This document shows, piece by piece, positions 1 to 9,170 of a stretch of DNA of 64,000 nt. The position numbers and the translations under genes are program-made. The stretch lies in NCBI GenBank assembly GCA_022824225.1, contig JAJEAH010000067.1:1-64000 (forward strand), written 5' to 3'. How positions within the stretch are numbered: position 1 is the stretch's first letter; each line of letters starts with the position of its first letter. Under the pieces are notes generated by a model. The model ran no database searches. It was not told the origin of the DNA and saw nothing but the letters and a program-made list of their open reading frames with translations. Source of the stretch: Chloroflexota bacterium (GTDB lineage: Bacteria > Chloroflexota > UBA11872 > VXOZ01).

Positions 1-404
1 GGAGCGCAGCGCAGAGAGGAATCTAAGGAGCCGCGCCAAGCGGGCGGCACGTTGCGCGGGCGCTAGATTCCTCGCAGGGCTCGGAATGACAAAAGACAGG
101 GAACGCACAGCCATGCCACGCCGAACGCTGCACGCGCCCACGCCAAACCGAACGCAGCACGCGCCCACGCCAAACCGAACGCGGTACACACCCACGCCAC
201 GCCGAACGCAGCACGCGCCCACGCCAAACCGAACGCTGCACCCCCCTATGTCATTTGGAACGGCAATCAATGTCATTTCGAGCGCAGCGTCGAACAGGGT
301 TCGCTGCCTTCGTCAAAGACGCGGAATCTGGTGTGCGCCCGACACTAGATTCTTCGTCGCCGCATTCCTCAGAATGACAAATCGGCTGCACTCCTCAGAA
401 TGAC
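1..404. repeat. Composite repeat element, copy 1 (cut by the window start)
   Basis: Three parts are visible. Positions 1-90 form most of a long imperfect hairpin that ends in GGAATGAC and contains GAGGAATCTA and its complement TAGATTCCTC. Positions 112-246 hold five contiguous 27-bp units based on CACGCC..CCGAACGC.GCACGCGCC. Positions 249-404 are a decayed second hairpin ending in CAGAATGAC, with one extra terminal motif. The same order, in the opposite orientation and nearly identical in the first 150 bases, recurs at 41764-42076, so this is a dispersed element and not chance low complexity. No transposase or other gene is present. Open frames across the array exist only because 27 is a multiple of three. 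Confidence 0.85.
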
Positions 405-620
405 ATTTTGGGCAGCAGCCGTTCACGTTGATACCCATACCCGTGATGACTAAGTCAATACCTACTAGCCGCGAAGCACTCGAAGAAGCCAGGGCTGGCG
501 CCTTAACCGGGTAAGAGTTGCTAGAATCCCGGCCCGGCAGTGCCCCATATTGTCCCTTCACTCCCTCCGGTACGGCGCTGCCGCAACAGTCGCCGTCCTG
601 CGGCGGCGGGAAAGTTAAGT

Positions 621-629
621 GCTATAATG
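621..629 (+). promoter_or_regulatory. Extended -10 promoter element upstream of yebC
   Basis: TGCTATAAT at 621-629 is a perfect TATAAT preceded by the TGn extension. No recognisable -35 hexamer lies 16-18 bp upstream, as is usual for extended -10 promoters. It is about 110 bp upstream of yebC and would drive yebC-ruvC-ruvA. The rest of 405-738 shows no gene. Confidence 0.55.
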
Positions 630-738
630 GCTCTAGTGGCGCGACGCTATCACGAGCGTCGTGGAGCGTTTGCGCAGCGCACGTTATCTTGTACTATTTC
701 GGAGGCGATAGCCTGCGCGATGTCGGAGGAGGCACACC

Positions 739-1491
739 ATGGCGGGTCACTCAAAATGGGCGCAGATCAAGCGCCAAAAGGCAGCGAACGACGCGAAGCG
801 GGGCCAGCTCTATACGAAGCTGGGGCGTGAGATTACGGTAGCCGCCCGCGACGGCGGCGGCGACCCCGAATCAAACTTCCGCCTGCGCCTCGCCATGCAG
901 CGTGCCAAAGATGCCAATATGCCCGCCGACACCATCGAGCGCGCCCTCAAGCGCGGCATTGGGGAGCTAGATGAAGACATCCGCTTGGAGGACATCGTCT
1001 ACGAAGGCTACGGTCCCGGCGGCGCCGCCCTCTTGATCGAGGCGCTCACTGACAACCGCAACCGGACCGTGGCGGAACTGCGTAACGTCTTCACCCGTGG
1101 GGGCGGCAACCTGAGCGAGTCCGGCAGTGTGGCGTGGATGTTCGACACCCGCGGCCAAGTCATCGTCGAGCTAAACGGCAACGACGCGGATGAGGTGATG
1201 CTCGAGTCCATCGAGCTTGGCGCCGACGACGTGCAGGAAGAAGATGGGACCCTGGTTGTGTTGACCCTGATGGAAGAGCTCGAGGCAACGCGCCGCGGCC
1301 TGGAAGAACGCGGCTACGCCGTGGAGAGCGCTGAACGAACCCGGGTGCCAAAGACCATGTCGGAGCCGGAAACCGCCAAGGCGGAGCAGTCAATGCGGCT
1401 CATCGAACGCATTGAAGACCTGGATGACATACAGAAGGTCTACACGAACCTCGAGCTAACCGATGAATTGATGGCCACGTTTGCAGGCTAG
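739..1491 (+). CDS. yebC: YebC/PmpR family protein (TACO1-like)
   Basis: 250 aa, the normal family length. It opens with the family signature MAGHSKWAQIK followed by a basic helix, and has the glycine-rich YEGYGPGG segment near residue 95 and NRNRT soon after. The family is described as cytoplasmic transcriptional regulators or, more recently, as translation factors that relieve ribosome stalling; the sequence does not decide between these. The start has a strong Shine-Dalgarno sequence (GGAGGAGG at 725-732). It lies 8 bp upstream of ruvC, the classic yebC-ruvC arrangement. Confidence 0.96.
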   Translation: MAGHSKWAQIKRQKAANDAKRGQLYTKLGREITVAARDGGGDPESNFRLRLAMQRAKDANMPADTIERALKRGIGELDEDIRLEDIVYEGYGPGGAALLIEALTDNRNRTVAELRNVFTRGGGNLSESGSVAWMFDTRGQVIVELNGNDADEVMLESIELGADDVQEEDGTLVVLTLMEELEATRRGLEERGYAVESAERTRVPKTMSEPETAKAEQSMRLIERIEDLDDIQKVYTNLELTDELMATFAG

Positions 1492-1499
1492 GTTCGCCA

Positions 1500-1991
1500 A
1501 TGCGCATTCTCGGTATCGATCCGGGCACAGCCCGCATGGGGTACGGCGTCATTGAAGACTCGCCCCAGCTATCCGCCATCGACTACGGTTGCTTGACCAC
1601 GCCCGCAAGCCTGAGCCAGGCCCAGCGGCTCGAATCACTGTACCGGCAAATCGGTGAGGTCATCGCGGAGACTTCGCCGGATGAGGTGGCTGTGGAGCGG
1701 CTCTTCTTCAACCGGAATGTCACCACCGCGTTCACCGTGGGCGAGGCGAGAGGCGTAGTGCTCCTGCGCGCGGCCCAAGCCGGTTGTCCGGTGAGCGATT
1801 ACACTCCCTCTCAAATCAAGCAGGCGCTCGTTGGCTATGGCCGTGCCGATAAGTGGCAAATGCAGGCCATGGTAACTATGGCGCTGTCGCTGGCAGAACC
1901 GCCGACTCCTGACGATAGCGCCGACGCGCTCGCGGTCGCGATTTGCCACGCCCACATGCGCACGGCCCAAAAACTGCTGGCCCAGACATGA
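1500..1991 (+). CDS. ruvC: Crossover junction endodeoxyribonuclease RuvC
   Basis: 163 aa, full length. RuvC resolves Holliday junctions by paired nicking after RuvAB branch migration. The four acidic catalytic residues of the RNase H fold are present: Asp in GIDPG near residue 7, Glu in VAVERLFF near 65, and two Asp in DDSADALA near the C terminus. The stop codon overlaps the ruvA start in an ATGA, implying translational coupling. Confidence 0.97.
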   Translation: MRILGIDPGTARMGYGVIEDSPQLSAIDYGCLTTPASLSQAQRLESLYRQIGEVIAETSPDEVAVERLFFNRNVTTAFTVGEARGVVLLRAAQAGCPVSDYTPSQIKQALVGYGRADKWQMQAMVTMALSLAEPPTPDDSADALAVAICHAHMRTAQKLLAQT

Positions 1992-2551
1992 TTACGTTCG
2001 TTCGCGGCGAACTCGTAAGTACGGGGGTCGATGCGGTAACGGTCCGCGTCGGCGGCATTGGGCTGCGGCTGGCCGTGCCCGGCACCGCGATACAGCACCT
2101 GGGACCGGTCGGCGAGACCGTGACGCTGGCGACCCGTTTGCTGATACGGGACGATCGACCGGACCTCTACGGCTTTGCGGATGAGCGCCAGGCTGCCCTC
2201 TTCGATCAGGTGCAGACGGTGGGCGGTGTGGGGCCGCGTCTGGCGTTGGCAATCCTCTCTACCTTCACGCCGGACCAGTTTGCCGGGGCGCTGGAAAACG
2301 AGGACGTGCGCCAACTCACCCGCGTCAGCGGCCTCGGCAAACGCACGGCGAGCCGTCTCATACTGGAGCTGCGGGGCAAATTGGCGCCGGCGCCGGAGGC
2401 CGAGGCTGCTCCCGACGAGGCCGGAGACGCACTGGCCGCCCTTGGCTACTCGGCCGCCGAAATAGGCCGCGTACTGGCCCATCCCGAGGTGCAAGCGGCC
2501 GAAACCGTCGAAGAGCGCATTGCCGCCGCGTTACGGCATATGGGAGGCTAG
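1988..2551 (+). CDS. ruvA: Holliday junction branch migration protein RuvA
   Basis: 187 aa from the ATG at 1988, which overlaps the ruvC stop by four bases; the reading frame stays open 15 codons further upstream, but that part lies inside ruvC and does not match the family. The N-terminal OB fold begins MITFVRGEL. Two helix-hairpin-helix motifs are seen around residues 73-90 (GGVGPRLALAIL) and 108-125 (SGLGKRTASRLIL). Domain III, which contacts RuvB, follows an Ala/Glu-rich linker. RuvA binds the four-way junction and loads RuvB. Confidence 0.97.
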   Translation: MITFVRGELVSTGVDAVTVRVGGIGLRLAVPGTAIQHLGPVGETVTLATRLLIRDDRPDLYGFADERQAALFDQVQTVGGVGPRLALAILSTFTPDQFAGALENEDVRQLTRVSGLGKRTASRLILELRGKLAPAPEAEAAPDEAGDALAALGYSAAEIGRVLAHPEVQAAETVEERIAAALRHMGG

Positions 2552-2795
2552 CACGGCGCCACCTATGGCGACCGCCAGGGCCGCCGCAAAGTTGACGCCG
2601 CAGATTGCCGGACCGGCCCACACAATTCCTTTGGGCGCACACGGTTGAACAGTCGCACTGAAGCGAGAGAGCAGACTATCTGGAAAACTGGGCGAGACTT
2701 TCTGGCGGGTGTCTGGTACTGGCAACGAACGCGCTCACTCGCACCGGCATGAGCACTGACAAAACAATGAAGCGAAGATCCATGGGATCGAGCAC

Positions 2796-3830
2796 ATGAC
2801 AGAGAGCCGTCTGGTCGCGCCACAGGAAGAGCCCGAAGACGTCCAGGTCGCGCGAACGCTGCGGCCGGGGTCTCTGGACGAGTGCATTGGGCAAGACAAG
2901 GTGCGAGAGCACCTGCGTATCGCGATTACGGCCGCGAAGCAACGGGAAGAGCCGCTGGACCACACGCTCTTCCACGGACCGCCGGGCCTGGGCAAGACAA
3001 CGTTCGCCAACGTGTTAGCCACGGAGATGGGCGTAAACATCAAGGTGACGGCCGGCCCAGCCATCGAGCGTCCCGGCGACTTGGCGGCAATCCTCTCCAA
3101 TGTCCGGCCCCACGACATTCTCTTCATCGACGAGGTGCACCGGCTCCATCGGGCGGTAGAGGAGATTCTCTATCCCGCCATGGAAGACTTCGCCTTGGAT
3201 ATCGTCATGGGCAAGGGCATGGCGGCCCGCAGCATACGGCTGGCCCTCCCCCAATTCACCCTCATTGGCGCCACCACGCGCCTCGCGCTGATGAGTTCGC
3301 CGCTGCGCGACCGGTTTGGGGCGCACTTTCACATGGAGTACTACGACGCTGGCGCCATGCGCCAGATCGTCGCCCGCTCAGCCCGGATATTGGACGTGCC
3401 AATCGATCGAGAAGGCGTAAACGAGATCGCTCAACGCTCTCGCGGCACGCCCCGCATCACCAACCGCCTGCTGCGGCGCACTCGGGATTGGGCCCAGGTA
3501 AAGGGCGACGGGCGCATCACCGCCGCGCTTGCCGAGGACTGCTTGGCCAGCCTTGAGATCGACGGCTTGGGCCTGGATGCCGTGGATCGCACGATCCTGC
3601 TCACCATTTTCGAGAAATTCGGCGGCGGGCCGGTGGGCATCGATACGCTGGCCGCCGCAATCGGCGACGAGGCCCAGACAATCGAGGACGTGTACGAACC
3701 GTATCTCATGCAGCTTGGCTTCCTGGCCAAAACTCCCAGAGGACGCGTAACCCTCGCGGCCGCCGGCGCACACCTGGGGATCGAGGTTGAGGAGCCTGCC
3801 GACGGCGGGCAGCCGCGGCTGTTCGAGTAG
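2796..3830 (+). CDS. ruvB: Holliday junction branch migration DNA helicase RuvB
   Basis: 344 aa, full length. Visible AAA+ motifs are Walker [10 protein letters not shown] near residue 65, Walker B DEVHRL near 112, sensor I GATTR and the arginine-finger region LRDRFG. A C-terminal winged-helix domain ([11 protein letters not shown]) follows. It is the hexameric motor of RuvABC. It is separated from ruvA by 244 bp with no gene and no convincing promoter, so it may be read through from yebC or have its own start. Confidence 0.97.
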   Translation: MTESRLVAPQEEPEDVQVARTLRPGSLDECIGQDKVREHLRIAITAAKQREEPLDHTLFHGPPGLGKTTFANVLATEMGVNIKVTAGPAIERPGDLAAILSNVRPHDILFIDEVHRLHRAVEEILYPAMEDFALDIVMGKGMAARSIRLALPQFTLIGATTRLALMSSPLRDRFGAHFHMEYYDAGAMRQIVARSARILDVPIDREGVNEIAQRSRGTPRITNRLLRRTRDWAQVKGDGRITAALAEDCLASLEIDGLGLDAVDRTILLTIFEKFGGGPVGIDTLAAAIGDEAQTIEDVYEPYLMQLGFLAKTPRGRVTLAAAGAHLGIEVEEPADGGQPRLFE

Positions 3831-3881
3831 CCGGCGTTTCGCCGCTGGGCGTGACGGCGACTCACCAACTGGCAATTGACT

Positions 3882-4532
3882 ATGGCACAAGAGACCCAAA
3901 CAGAACGTCCGCCCGTGCTGCCGCGCCACACGGCGCGCTATTCGCTGAGCTGGATCGGTTGGGACGTAGTCAAACGGCTCGTGCCCTTTGCCATCGTCGC
4001 CCTGATTTGGGCCTACGCGTTGGCCAACGGTGCGGATACTCTCAAACTCACCTGGCGGCTCACCGGCCTGGACTTCGCGCTCATCGTGGGCACGGGCATT
4101 CCGACCTTCGTGGCGTGCACGCTCTTTCGGCGGCGCTACTGGCCCATTCACTCTCTGGCCTCGCCGCGCGCGCACCTGGTGGAAGACGGCTATTTTCTCT
4201 TCTTCAACGCCCCTGCCGAGGAGCTCTTCTTTCGCGGCATGCTCCAGTCGTGGGCAATGTCCGTGGGCGTCTGGCATCCGGTCGCCGGTTTTATGGGCGT
4301 TAGCCTCATTTTCGGCTTCTACCATCGGTTAGCCGGGTTTCCCCTATCGTTCCTGCTGCTTGCTACCGCCGGTGGAGTTCTCTTCGGACTCCTTTTCCTG
4401 GTGTCAAGCACCATACTCACGCCAATCATCGTGCACTTCATCGCCGACCTGGCGCTCTTCAATCTGGGACCAGCGCTACTCGCGCGTGTAGGAAGGCTGC
4501 CCAGGCGGGCGCTGCACACGCGCTCTGTTTGA
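3882..4532 (+). CDS. CPBP family intramembrane metalloprotease
   Basis: 216 aa with about six hydrophobic segments. The diagnostic motifs of the CPBP (Abi, Rce1-like) family are present in order: EELFFRG near residue 110 (EExxxR), FGFYH near 147 (FxxxH) and HFIADLALF near 187. These form the membrane metal site. Family members cleave prenylated or leader peptides, or confer bacteriocin self-protection; no substrate can be read from this context. A TTG six bases upstream of the chosen ATG is also possible; neither has a good ribosome binding site. Confidence 0.85.
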   Translation: MAQETQTERPPVLPRHTARYSLSWIGWDVVKRLVPFAIVALIWAYALANGADTLKLTWRLTGLDFALIVGTGIPTFVACTLFRRRYWPIHSLASPRAHLVEDGYFLFFNAPAEELFFRGMLQSWAMSVGVWHPVAGFMGVSLIFGFYHRLAGFPLSFLLLATAGGVLFGLLFLVSSTILTPIIVHFIADLALFNLGPALLARVGRLPRRALHTRSV

Positions 4533-4558
4533 CAGCCCTTCGCGCCGTTTCTTACACT
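4529..4558 (+). promoter_or_regulatory. Sigma-70-type promoter for the radical SAM gene
   Basis: Perfect TTGACA at 4529-4534, 18-bp spacer, TACACT at 4553-4558. The -35 overlaps the stop codon of the CPBP gene. The radical SAM gene starts about 210 bp downstream, leaving a long leader (4560-4778) with no gene. The same TTGACA/TACACT pair occurs at 33639-33667. Confidence 0.65.
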
Positions 4559-4778
4559 AGGGGTAGTGCCGGACCAATATACGCACTGGCGCGCTATGCC
4601 GAGAATGTGCCGCGCCTGACGTTGCAGAGACTGTCTGGACGCACCCCAGGGCTGCGGGAACGCGGGAGAAGGTGCACGCTTTCATTGGGCTACACCGCTG
4701 CTGTGCTGCCATCTTTCAGAGCCCTGCCGGGCGATAGCTCGCCACCGACCGCCGCCAATGTAGCGAAAGACGCGCTCC

Positions 4779-5918
4779 GTGAACACTATCGACGGCGCAG
4801 TTGACCTCATCAAGAAACGCAAGCGGCACCGCGCGGTACTGACGCCGCGTGTTGGTCAATTCATGTACCACTGGATGAAGGGCACGACCCATCTGCCCTA
4901 CTTGCCGCTCAAGCTGCACGTCGAGCCCACGAGCGTCTGCAATCTGCGGTGCCCCATGTGCCCTCAGAGCTTGGGCTTGCCCGATGAGCAGGGCTACATG
5001 GAGCTGGACCTCTTCCGCAAGATCATCGACGACTGCAAGGACTACGTCCGGGAAATCAACCTCTTCCTGCGGGGCGAATCCCTCATCCATCCCCAGCTCG
5101 ACCAGATGATACGCATATGCGAAGGCGCGGGTATTGTCGCGAACTTGAGCACGAACGCGAAGATCCTAACGGCCGACCGTGCCGAGATGCTCCTGGACGC
5201 GGGCCTGAGCAAGCTCACGGTGAGCTTCGACGCCGGTGAAAAAGAGATGTACGAGAAGATGCGGCACGGCGCGAAATTCGACCGCGTCCTGAGCAACGTA
5301 CTGGAATTCCTCAAACGCAAGCAGGCGCGCGGCAGCGAAAAGCCGTACGTCGTGATGCAGATGCTCGTGTTCTACGAGCCGGGAGCACACCCAAGAATCC
5401 CGCGTGAGTTTCGGCAGCAGTTCGAGGGTCTGCCCGTGGACGAATGGGACCCCATGTTCGCCCATGGCTGGGCCGGCATGTTCGACAACAGCCAAGAGTA
5501 TACGCCGCGACCCAGCGGCCCGAATTACCATCCCTGCAACTGGCTGTGGAAGTCTATGACGATCTACTGGGACGGTACCGTGCCGGCGTGCTGCGCGGAC
5601 TGGACGGGCAGCTACGTGCTCGGCGACGTGCGCGAGGAGAGCGTCAGCGACCTGTGGAACAATGAGCACATGGTGCGGCTGCGCCAGATTCAGGTGGAGG
5701 GGCGGTATAAGGAAGTCGGCATATGCAGCCGCTGTGACGCGCTATGGCAACCCGACGGCAAGCTCTGGGACGCCATGTCGAAAGTGGAGAATCTCATTAC
5801 CGGCGGCAATCCGCCCGGCAGTAGCGTGCGCGCTGCCATGCAGAACGGCGCGAACACAAACGGCGCCGCCAAACCCAAAGTCAAGGTGAGAGTGCGCAAG
5901 GACCCGCCGCCATCATAG
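4779..5918 (+). CDS. Radical SAM/SPASM domain protein
   Basis: 379 aa from a GTG start. The radical SAM cluster motif CNLRCPMC (CxxxCxxC) lies near residues 53-60 and ligates the 4Fe-4S cluster that cleaves S-adenosylmethionine. A SPASM-type C-terminal region follows, with a Cys-rich segment (PACCADW near 270, then GICSRCDALW near 320) for auxiliary clusters. The last 50 residues are low-complexity and basic. SPASM proteins modify peptides or small molecules, but no precursor-peptide gene is visible nearby. The next gene is the small Trm112-like protein 44 bp downstream, probably cotranscribed. Substrate unknown. Confidence 0.85.
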   Translation: MNTIDGAVDLIKKRKRHRAVLTPRVGQFMYHWMKGTTHLPYLPLKLHVEPTSVCNLRCPMCPQSLGLPDEQGYMELDLFRKIIDDCKDYVREINLFLRGESLIHPQLDQMIRICEGAGIVANLSTNAKILTADRAEMLLDAGLSKLTVSFDAGEKEMYEKMRHGAKFDRVLSNVLEFLKRKQARGSEKPYVVMQMLVFYEPGAHPRIPREFRQQFEGLPVDEWDPMFAHGWAGMFDNSQEYTPRPSGPNYHPCNWLWKSMTIYWDGTVPACCADWTGSYVLGDVREESVSDLWNNEHMVRLRQIQVEGRYKEVGICSRCDALWQPDGKLWDAMSKVENLITGGNPPGSSVRAAMQNGANTNGAAKPKVKVRVRKDPPPS

Positions 5919-5962
5919 GGGCGGCTCTTGGAGACCACGTGTAGCCCTGGAGAACAGCCTAG

Positions 5963-6214
5963 ATGCCCATTAATGAGCAACTGTTGGAAATACTGCGGTG
6001 TCCCGCTACGAAGGCGCCATTGCGGCTCCTCGCCGATGACGAGATCGCGGCACTGAATGACCGCATCGCGAAGACTGAGGTAACCTACCAAGACGGCAGC
6101 GCAGTGGACGCGCCGCTGGACGAGGGGCTGATTACGGAAGACGGCGCCACCGTCTACCGAATCGACGAGAATATTCCCGTCATGCTAATCGAGATGGGCA
6201 TACCCACCGGCTAG
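5963..6214 (+). CDS. Trm112-like small protein
   Basis: 83 aa. It begins MPINEQLLEILRCPATKAPL, closely resembling the Trm112/UPF0434 pattern LLEIL.CP.C..PL, and has the C-terminal hydrophobic segment DENIPVMLIE typical of this fold. The second cysteine of the usual CPxC zinc knuckle is replaced (CPAT), and no second CxxC is seen, so it probably does not bind zinc in the usual way. Trm112 proteins are activators of methyltransferases. It lies directly after the radical SAM gene and before a strong bidirectional terminator. Confidence 0.75.
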   Translation: MPINEQLLEILRCPATKAPLRLLADDEIAALNDRIAKTEVTYQDGSAVDAPLDEGLITEDGATVYRIDENIPVMLIEMGIPTG

Positions 6215-6303
6215 CAGTCTATTGATGCCGGTTGGCGATGGCGAATTGGCGCACGCGTAGATGATCCAAGCCAGTTTGGCGACCCGCCGCAGACCGCAGA
6301 CCA

Positions 6304-6343
6304 AAGCGCCCTCCTGACAACAGCATTTGTCAGAAGGGCGCTT
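6304..6343. terminator. Bidirectional terminator hairpin
   Basis: Left arm 6304-6320 (AAGCGCCCTCCTGACAA) and right arm 6327-6343 match at 16 of 17 positions around a 6-nt loop. It sits between two convergent transcription units (Trm112-like gene and the minus-strand aldolase-like gene). The AA and TT at the stem edges suit termination on both strands. Confidence 0.75.
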
Positions 6344-6428
6344 CACATTGTGGCAACTACAGTGGAGCAGATGCAGGCGTCAACCGAACCTGAATGCGAT
6401 GGCCTCTCGGGGTGGGCCTCGTTTGCCG

Positions 6429-7526
6429 CTACTGGAGCTTACCGCGTCCCAGAATCGGCCACACCGTTTCCACGCGGCCATCGCGGATGCCGTAGAAGTT
6501 GTCGTGCAGGAATACGGTGGTGTCCCCGTAGCCCACGATGAAGCGCAGCTTGTCGCCGACCCGGGGCGCCGCGCTCGGCTCCGACAGTTCAATCTTGCCG
6601 TGTTCGGCGGAACACGCAAGAGAGACGACGTCCGGCAGTCCCCACGGCACAGGCACGCTGCCGTCGGTACTCATGGTCTTCTTGCCCGCGTCGCAGATGA
6701 TGCGCGATGGCGCCGGGCGGCTGGTAACGGTGGCAAGAACGGTCAGAGCAAACTCATGGGGCACGTGAAAGCGCTCGCGGTACGTGATGTCGCAGAAGAT
6801 GCCGCCGCCGCCCTGGATTTCTGTCACCCCAGGTTGGAATGCGGTGTGCCAGTAGTCGCCGCTGCCACCGCAACTCACGATTTCCACCGGCAGCCCGGCG
6901 TCGCGGCAGCGCTGAGCGCTATCCGTGAGCAGCGCAATGGTCTCTTGGACCTGCCGGGCCTTCTCTGCGTTGCTGGGCGCGCTCAAGACGTTTGCCTCCC
7001 ACCCCATCATGCCGGCAAACTCCAAGCTGGGATATGACGCGATCTGCTTGGCCAGAGCCACGACCGGTTCGCCGGGCAGTACCCCAGCGCGGTCGATGCC
7101 GACGTTGACCTCGACGATCAGGCGTTGGCGCACCCCCTTGCGCGCCGCCGCCTCGGCGATCTCGCGGACGTTCTCCTCGCTGTCCACGGCCGAGATGACG
7201 TCCGCGTGCTTGCGCAGGTTCACCAGGCGTTCCACTTTCTGCCGACCCACAATCTGGTTGGCGATCAGGATGTTGCGGATCCCGCCCGCGACCATGACTT
7301 CCGCTTCACCGAGTTTGGCGCACGTAACACCGATTGCTCCGGCCTGCAGGAGCAGATGGGCGATGGCCGGCGACTTGATGCCCTTGCTATGCGGACGCCA
7401 GTTTATCCCTGCCTCTTGGATGATGACGCGCGACATGCGCGCGATATTGCGCTCCATAGCGTCAAGGTCGATAAGGAGCGCCGGTGTGTCGATCTCCTCT
7501 AGCGGACAGCCAATGATGTTCATCAT
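6429..7526 (-). CDS. D-threonine aldolase/D-serine dehydratase-like PLP protein, metal site missing
   Basis: 365 aa from the ATG at 7526, which overlaps the stop of the upstream gene as ATGA. The N-terminal alanine-racemase-type barrel begins DTPALLIDLDAMERNI and has the PLP lysine in RPHSKGIKSP (Lys48). The C-terminal domain is of the D-serine dehydratase-like type, but the metal-binding His and Cys usually found before TVNLHD (pattern NHxC) are replaced by GYGD at residues 332-335. Known D-threonine aldolases and eukaryotic D-serine dehydratases need that metal, so a different reaction (for example racemisation) or loss of activity is possible. Cotranscribed with a Gfo/Idh oxidoreductase. 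Confidence 0.8.
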   Translation of the reverse strand: MMNIIGCPLEEIDTPALLIDLDAMERNIARMSRVIIQEAGINWRPHSKGIKSPAIAHLLLQAGAIGVTCAKLGEAEVMVAGGIRNILIANQIVGRQKVERLVNLRKHADVISAVDSEENVREIAEAAARKGVRQRLIVEVNVGIDRAGVLPGEPVVALAKQIASYPSLEFAGMMGWEANVLSAPSNAEKARQVQETIALLTDSAQRCRDAGLPVEIVSCGGSGDYWHTAFQPGVTEIQGGGGIFCDITYRERFHVPHEFALTVLATVTSRPAPSRIICDAGKKTMSTDGSVPVPWGLPDVVSLACSAEHGKIELSEPSAAPRVGDKLRFIVGYGDTTVFLHDNFYGIRDGRVETVWPILGRGKLQ

Positions 7527-8518
7527 GCCAGGTCTACCCACCTGTTCGTACGGCTTGCTTCAAACGACGATTCGATGATGCGCGTGGACTTTGCGCCCTC
7601 TTCTCCCGGATAGAGCGGCGGCTCTCCGGCCAGAACGCGCGCACTGAAGTCCTGGATGAGCGGCAGATGCCGGTTCTCGGCGTGGGGCAGCGAGAACTCC
7701 TCCGTGCCCGCGGCGGTCTTGAGCACGAGACCCGGCCCATCGGTGGGCGCGCTGAACAGCGCGCCTTCCGTGCCGAAAATCTCCATGGTGTCGTGCCCGA
7801 CGCCAATGCTCCAGTGGAATGAAGCGGTGACTTGCACACCGCCGGCCATCTTGATCAACAACACGTCGGAATCGTCAGCCGGATAGGAATGGACGAGGGT
7901 CTCGTTCCGCGCCGCCACGGCCACGGGATCGCCGAACCAGTGGCACAGCAGGTCAAGACGGTGCGAGCCAACGTCGGCAATCGGACCGCCAGCGCTCTTC
8001 GCGGGATCGATGCGCCAGTATTTGGGATCGTCCGGCGCTGGATTGTAGTTGCCGGTCAAGACCATGCGCACGAGAATTGGCGTACCCAGCCGACCTTGAT
8101 CGATGATCTCTTTGATCTTGCGGTTGTGGGGATAGTAGCGGCGGTAGTAGGCGATTGCCAAGTTCACGCCGGCCTCGTGACAAGCGGAAATCATCTCTTG
8201 ACACTCGGCGTCGGTAAGGGCCATGGGCTTTTCGCAAACAACGTGCTTGCCGGCGGCAGCCGCGGCCGCAGTTTGCGGCAGGTGTTCGTACACGCGACTG
8301 GCGGCGTAAACGACATCCACCTCGGGATCGGCCAAGAACGCGTCCAGATCGCTGTAGGCCCGCTGTGCACCGTGGCGCGCCGTGAAGTCTTCCGCCCGCT
8401 CCTGGCTGCTGCTCGCGAAGGCGACGAGTGTGCTATTCGGGTCCTCGTTCACCGCCGGCGCCACCGCCTTGTTGGCAATGTCGCCGCAGCCAATAATGCC
8501 CCAACCGACGCGCTGCAT
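7523..8518 (-). CDS. Gfo/Idh/MocA family oxidoreductase
   Basis: 331 aa from ATG 8518, preceded by AGGAG. The N-terminal Rossmann fold has GIIGCGDIANK. The canonical EKP motif (VVCEKPMALTD near residue 95) carries the catalytic lysine, and the C-terminal domain has DVGSHRLDLL with the expected His and Asp. The family oxidises or reduces sugar and inositol derivatives with NAD(P). The start codon of the D-threonine-aldolase-like gene overlaps its stop, so the two probably work in one pathway. Substrate unknown. Confidence 0.9.
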   Translation of the reverse strand: MQRVGWGIIGCGDIANKAVAPAVNEDPNSTLVAFASSSQERAEDFTARHGAQRAYSDLDAFLADPEVDVVYAASRVYEHLPQTAAAAAAGKHVVCEKPMALTDAECQEMISACHEAGVNLAIAYYRRYYPHNRKIKEIIDQGRLGTPILVRMVLTGNYNPAPDDPKYWRIDPAKSAGGPIADVGSHRLDLLCHWFGDPVAVAARNETLVHSYPADDSDVLLIKMAGGVQVTASFHWSIGVGHDTMEIFGTEGALFSAPTDGPGLVLKTAAGTEEFSLPHAENRHLPLIQDFSARVLAGEPPLYPGEEGAKSTRIIESSFEASRTNRWVDLA

Positions 8519-9170
8519 AGTGTCACTCCTATATCCTGACAAACACCCGGAGTCTGCACCGTTGCCCAGCCACTCTCGCCGCGCCGGGCCACGCCACGCT
8601 CCGACCCAACCGACAGCTTGCCGCTTCGCTCTGTGTCTTTGCGCCCTGTCAGGCCAAATCCTCGCATGCTCTGCGGGACTTTGCTAGGCCAAGGGAGCAC
8701 CGTCCAAAAATCGTACGCTAAGCGAGTACCTGGGCGAGCAATCCAACCGTACGAGGCGGAAGCGAGACTGCGCCCGCGCGCGCCCGGCCAGTGCCAACAC
8801 CGTTGGCTATTGTACACCAATTGCCCGAGTGGGGGAGCCGCCCCGGACCCGGAGTCCGGACCGGCCGCGCGCCGCTTTCGGCCTGGGCGGTTGCGGCCTG
8901 GTCTCGGCAATGTGCCGGACGAATGCCCTACGTTCCGTGGCGGCCCAGGACTTGCCGCCTGCTGCCGTGGCAAACGCGCTCGCGTCTGCTGCTCCAGCGC
9001 TGGCACACACGCCGGGCGTACCGGTATAATGGCGCGCAGAGATTCCGTGACACCCCAAAAGGCAAACTTCAGCGGATTCGCCAAACTGGCCTCGGCCCGC
9101 CGAGACTAAGCGGCAGCACAGCCTCGTGCGGGCGCCAATCAGACATAGAAGCCGGAAAGCACGTGTTCCC
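8519..9170. other. Intergenic region between divergent units with a -10 box
   Basis: About 650 bp with no convincing gene. Open frames here have no family-like sequence. A perfect TATAAT at 9025-9030 (in CCGGTATAATGG) points to the MaoC pair about 140 bp downstream; no clear -35 box accompanies it. The part next to 8518 should contain the minus-strand promoter of the oxidoreductase operon, but I cannot place it. Confidence 0.4.

Noticed and set aside
112-246. Possible CRISPR array in the 27-bp repeats
   Set aside because: Units are contiguous with no unique spacers, and there are no cas genes.
23-403. Open frames on both strands across the first repeat element (72 and 105 codons)
   Set aside because: They exist because the 27-bp unit is a multiple of three without stops; the proteins would be Arg/Trp or Thr/Pro-rich periodic sequence with no ribosome binding site.
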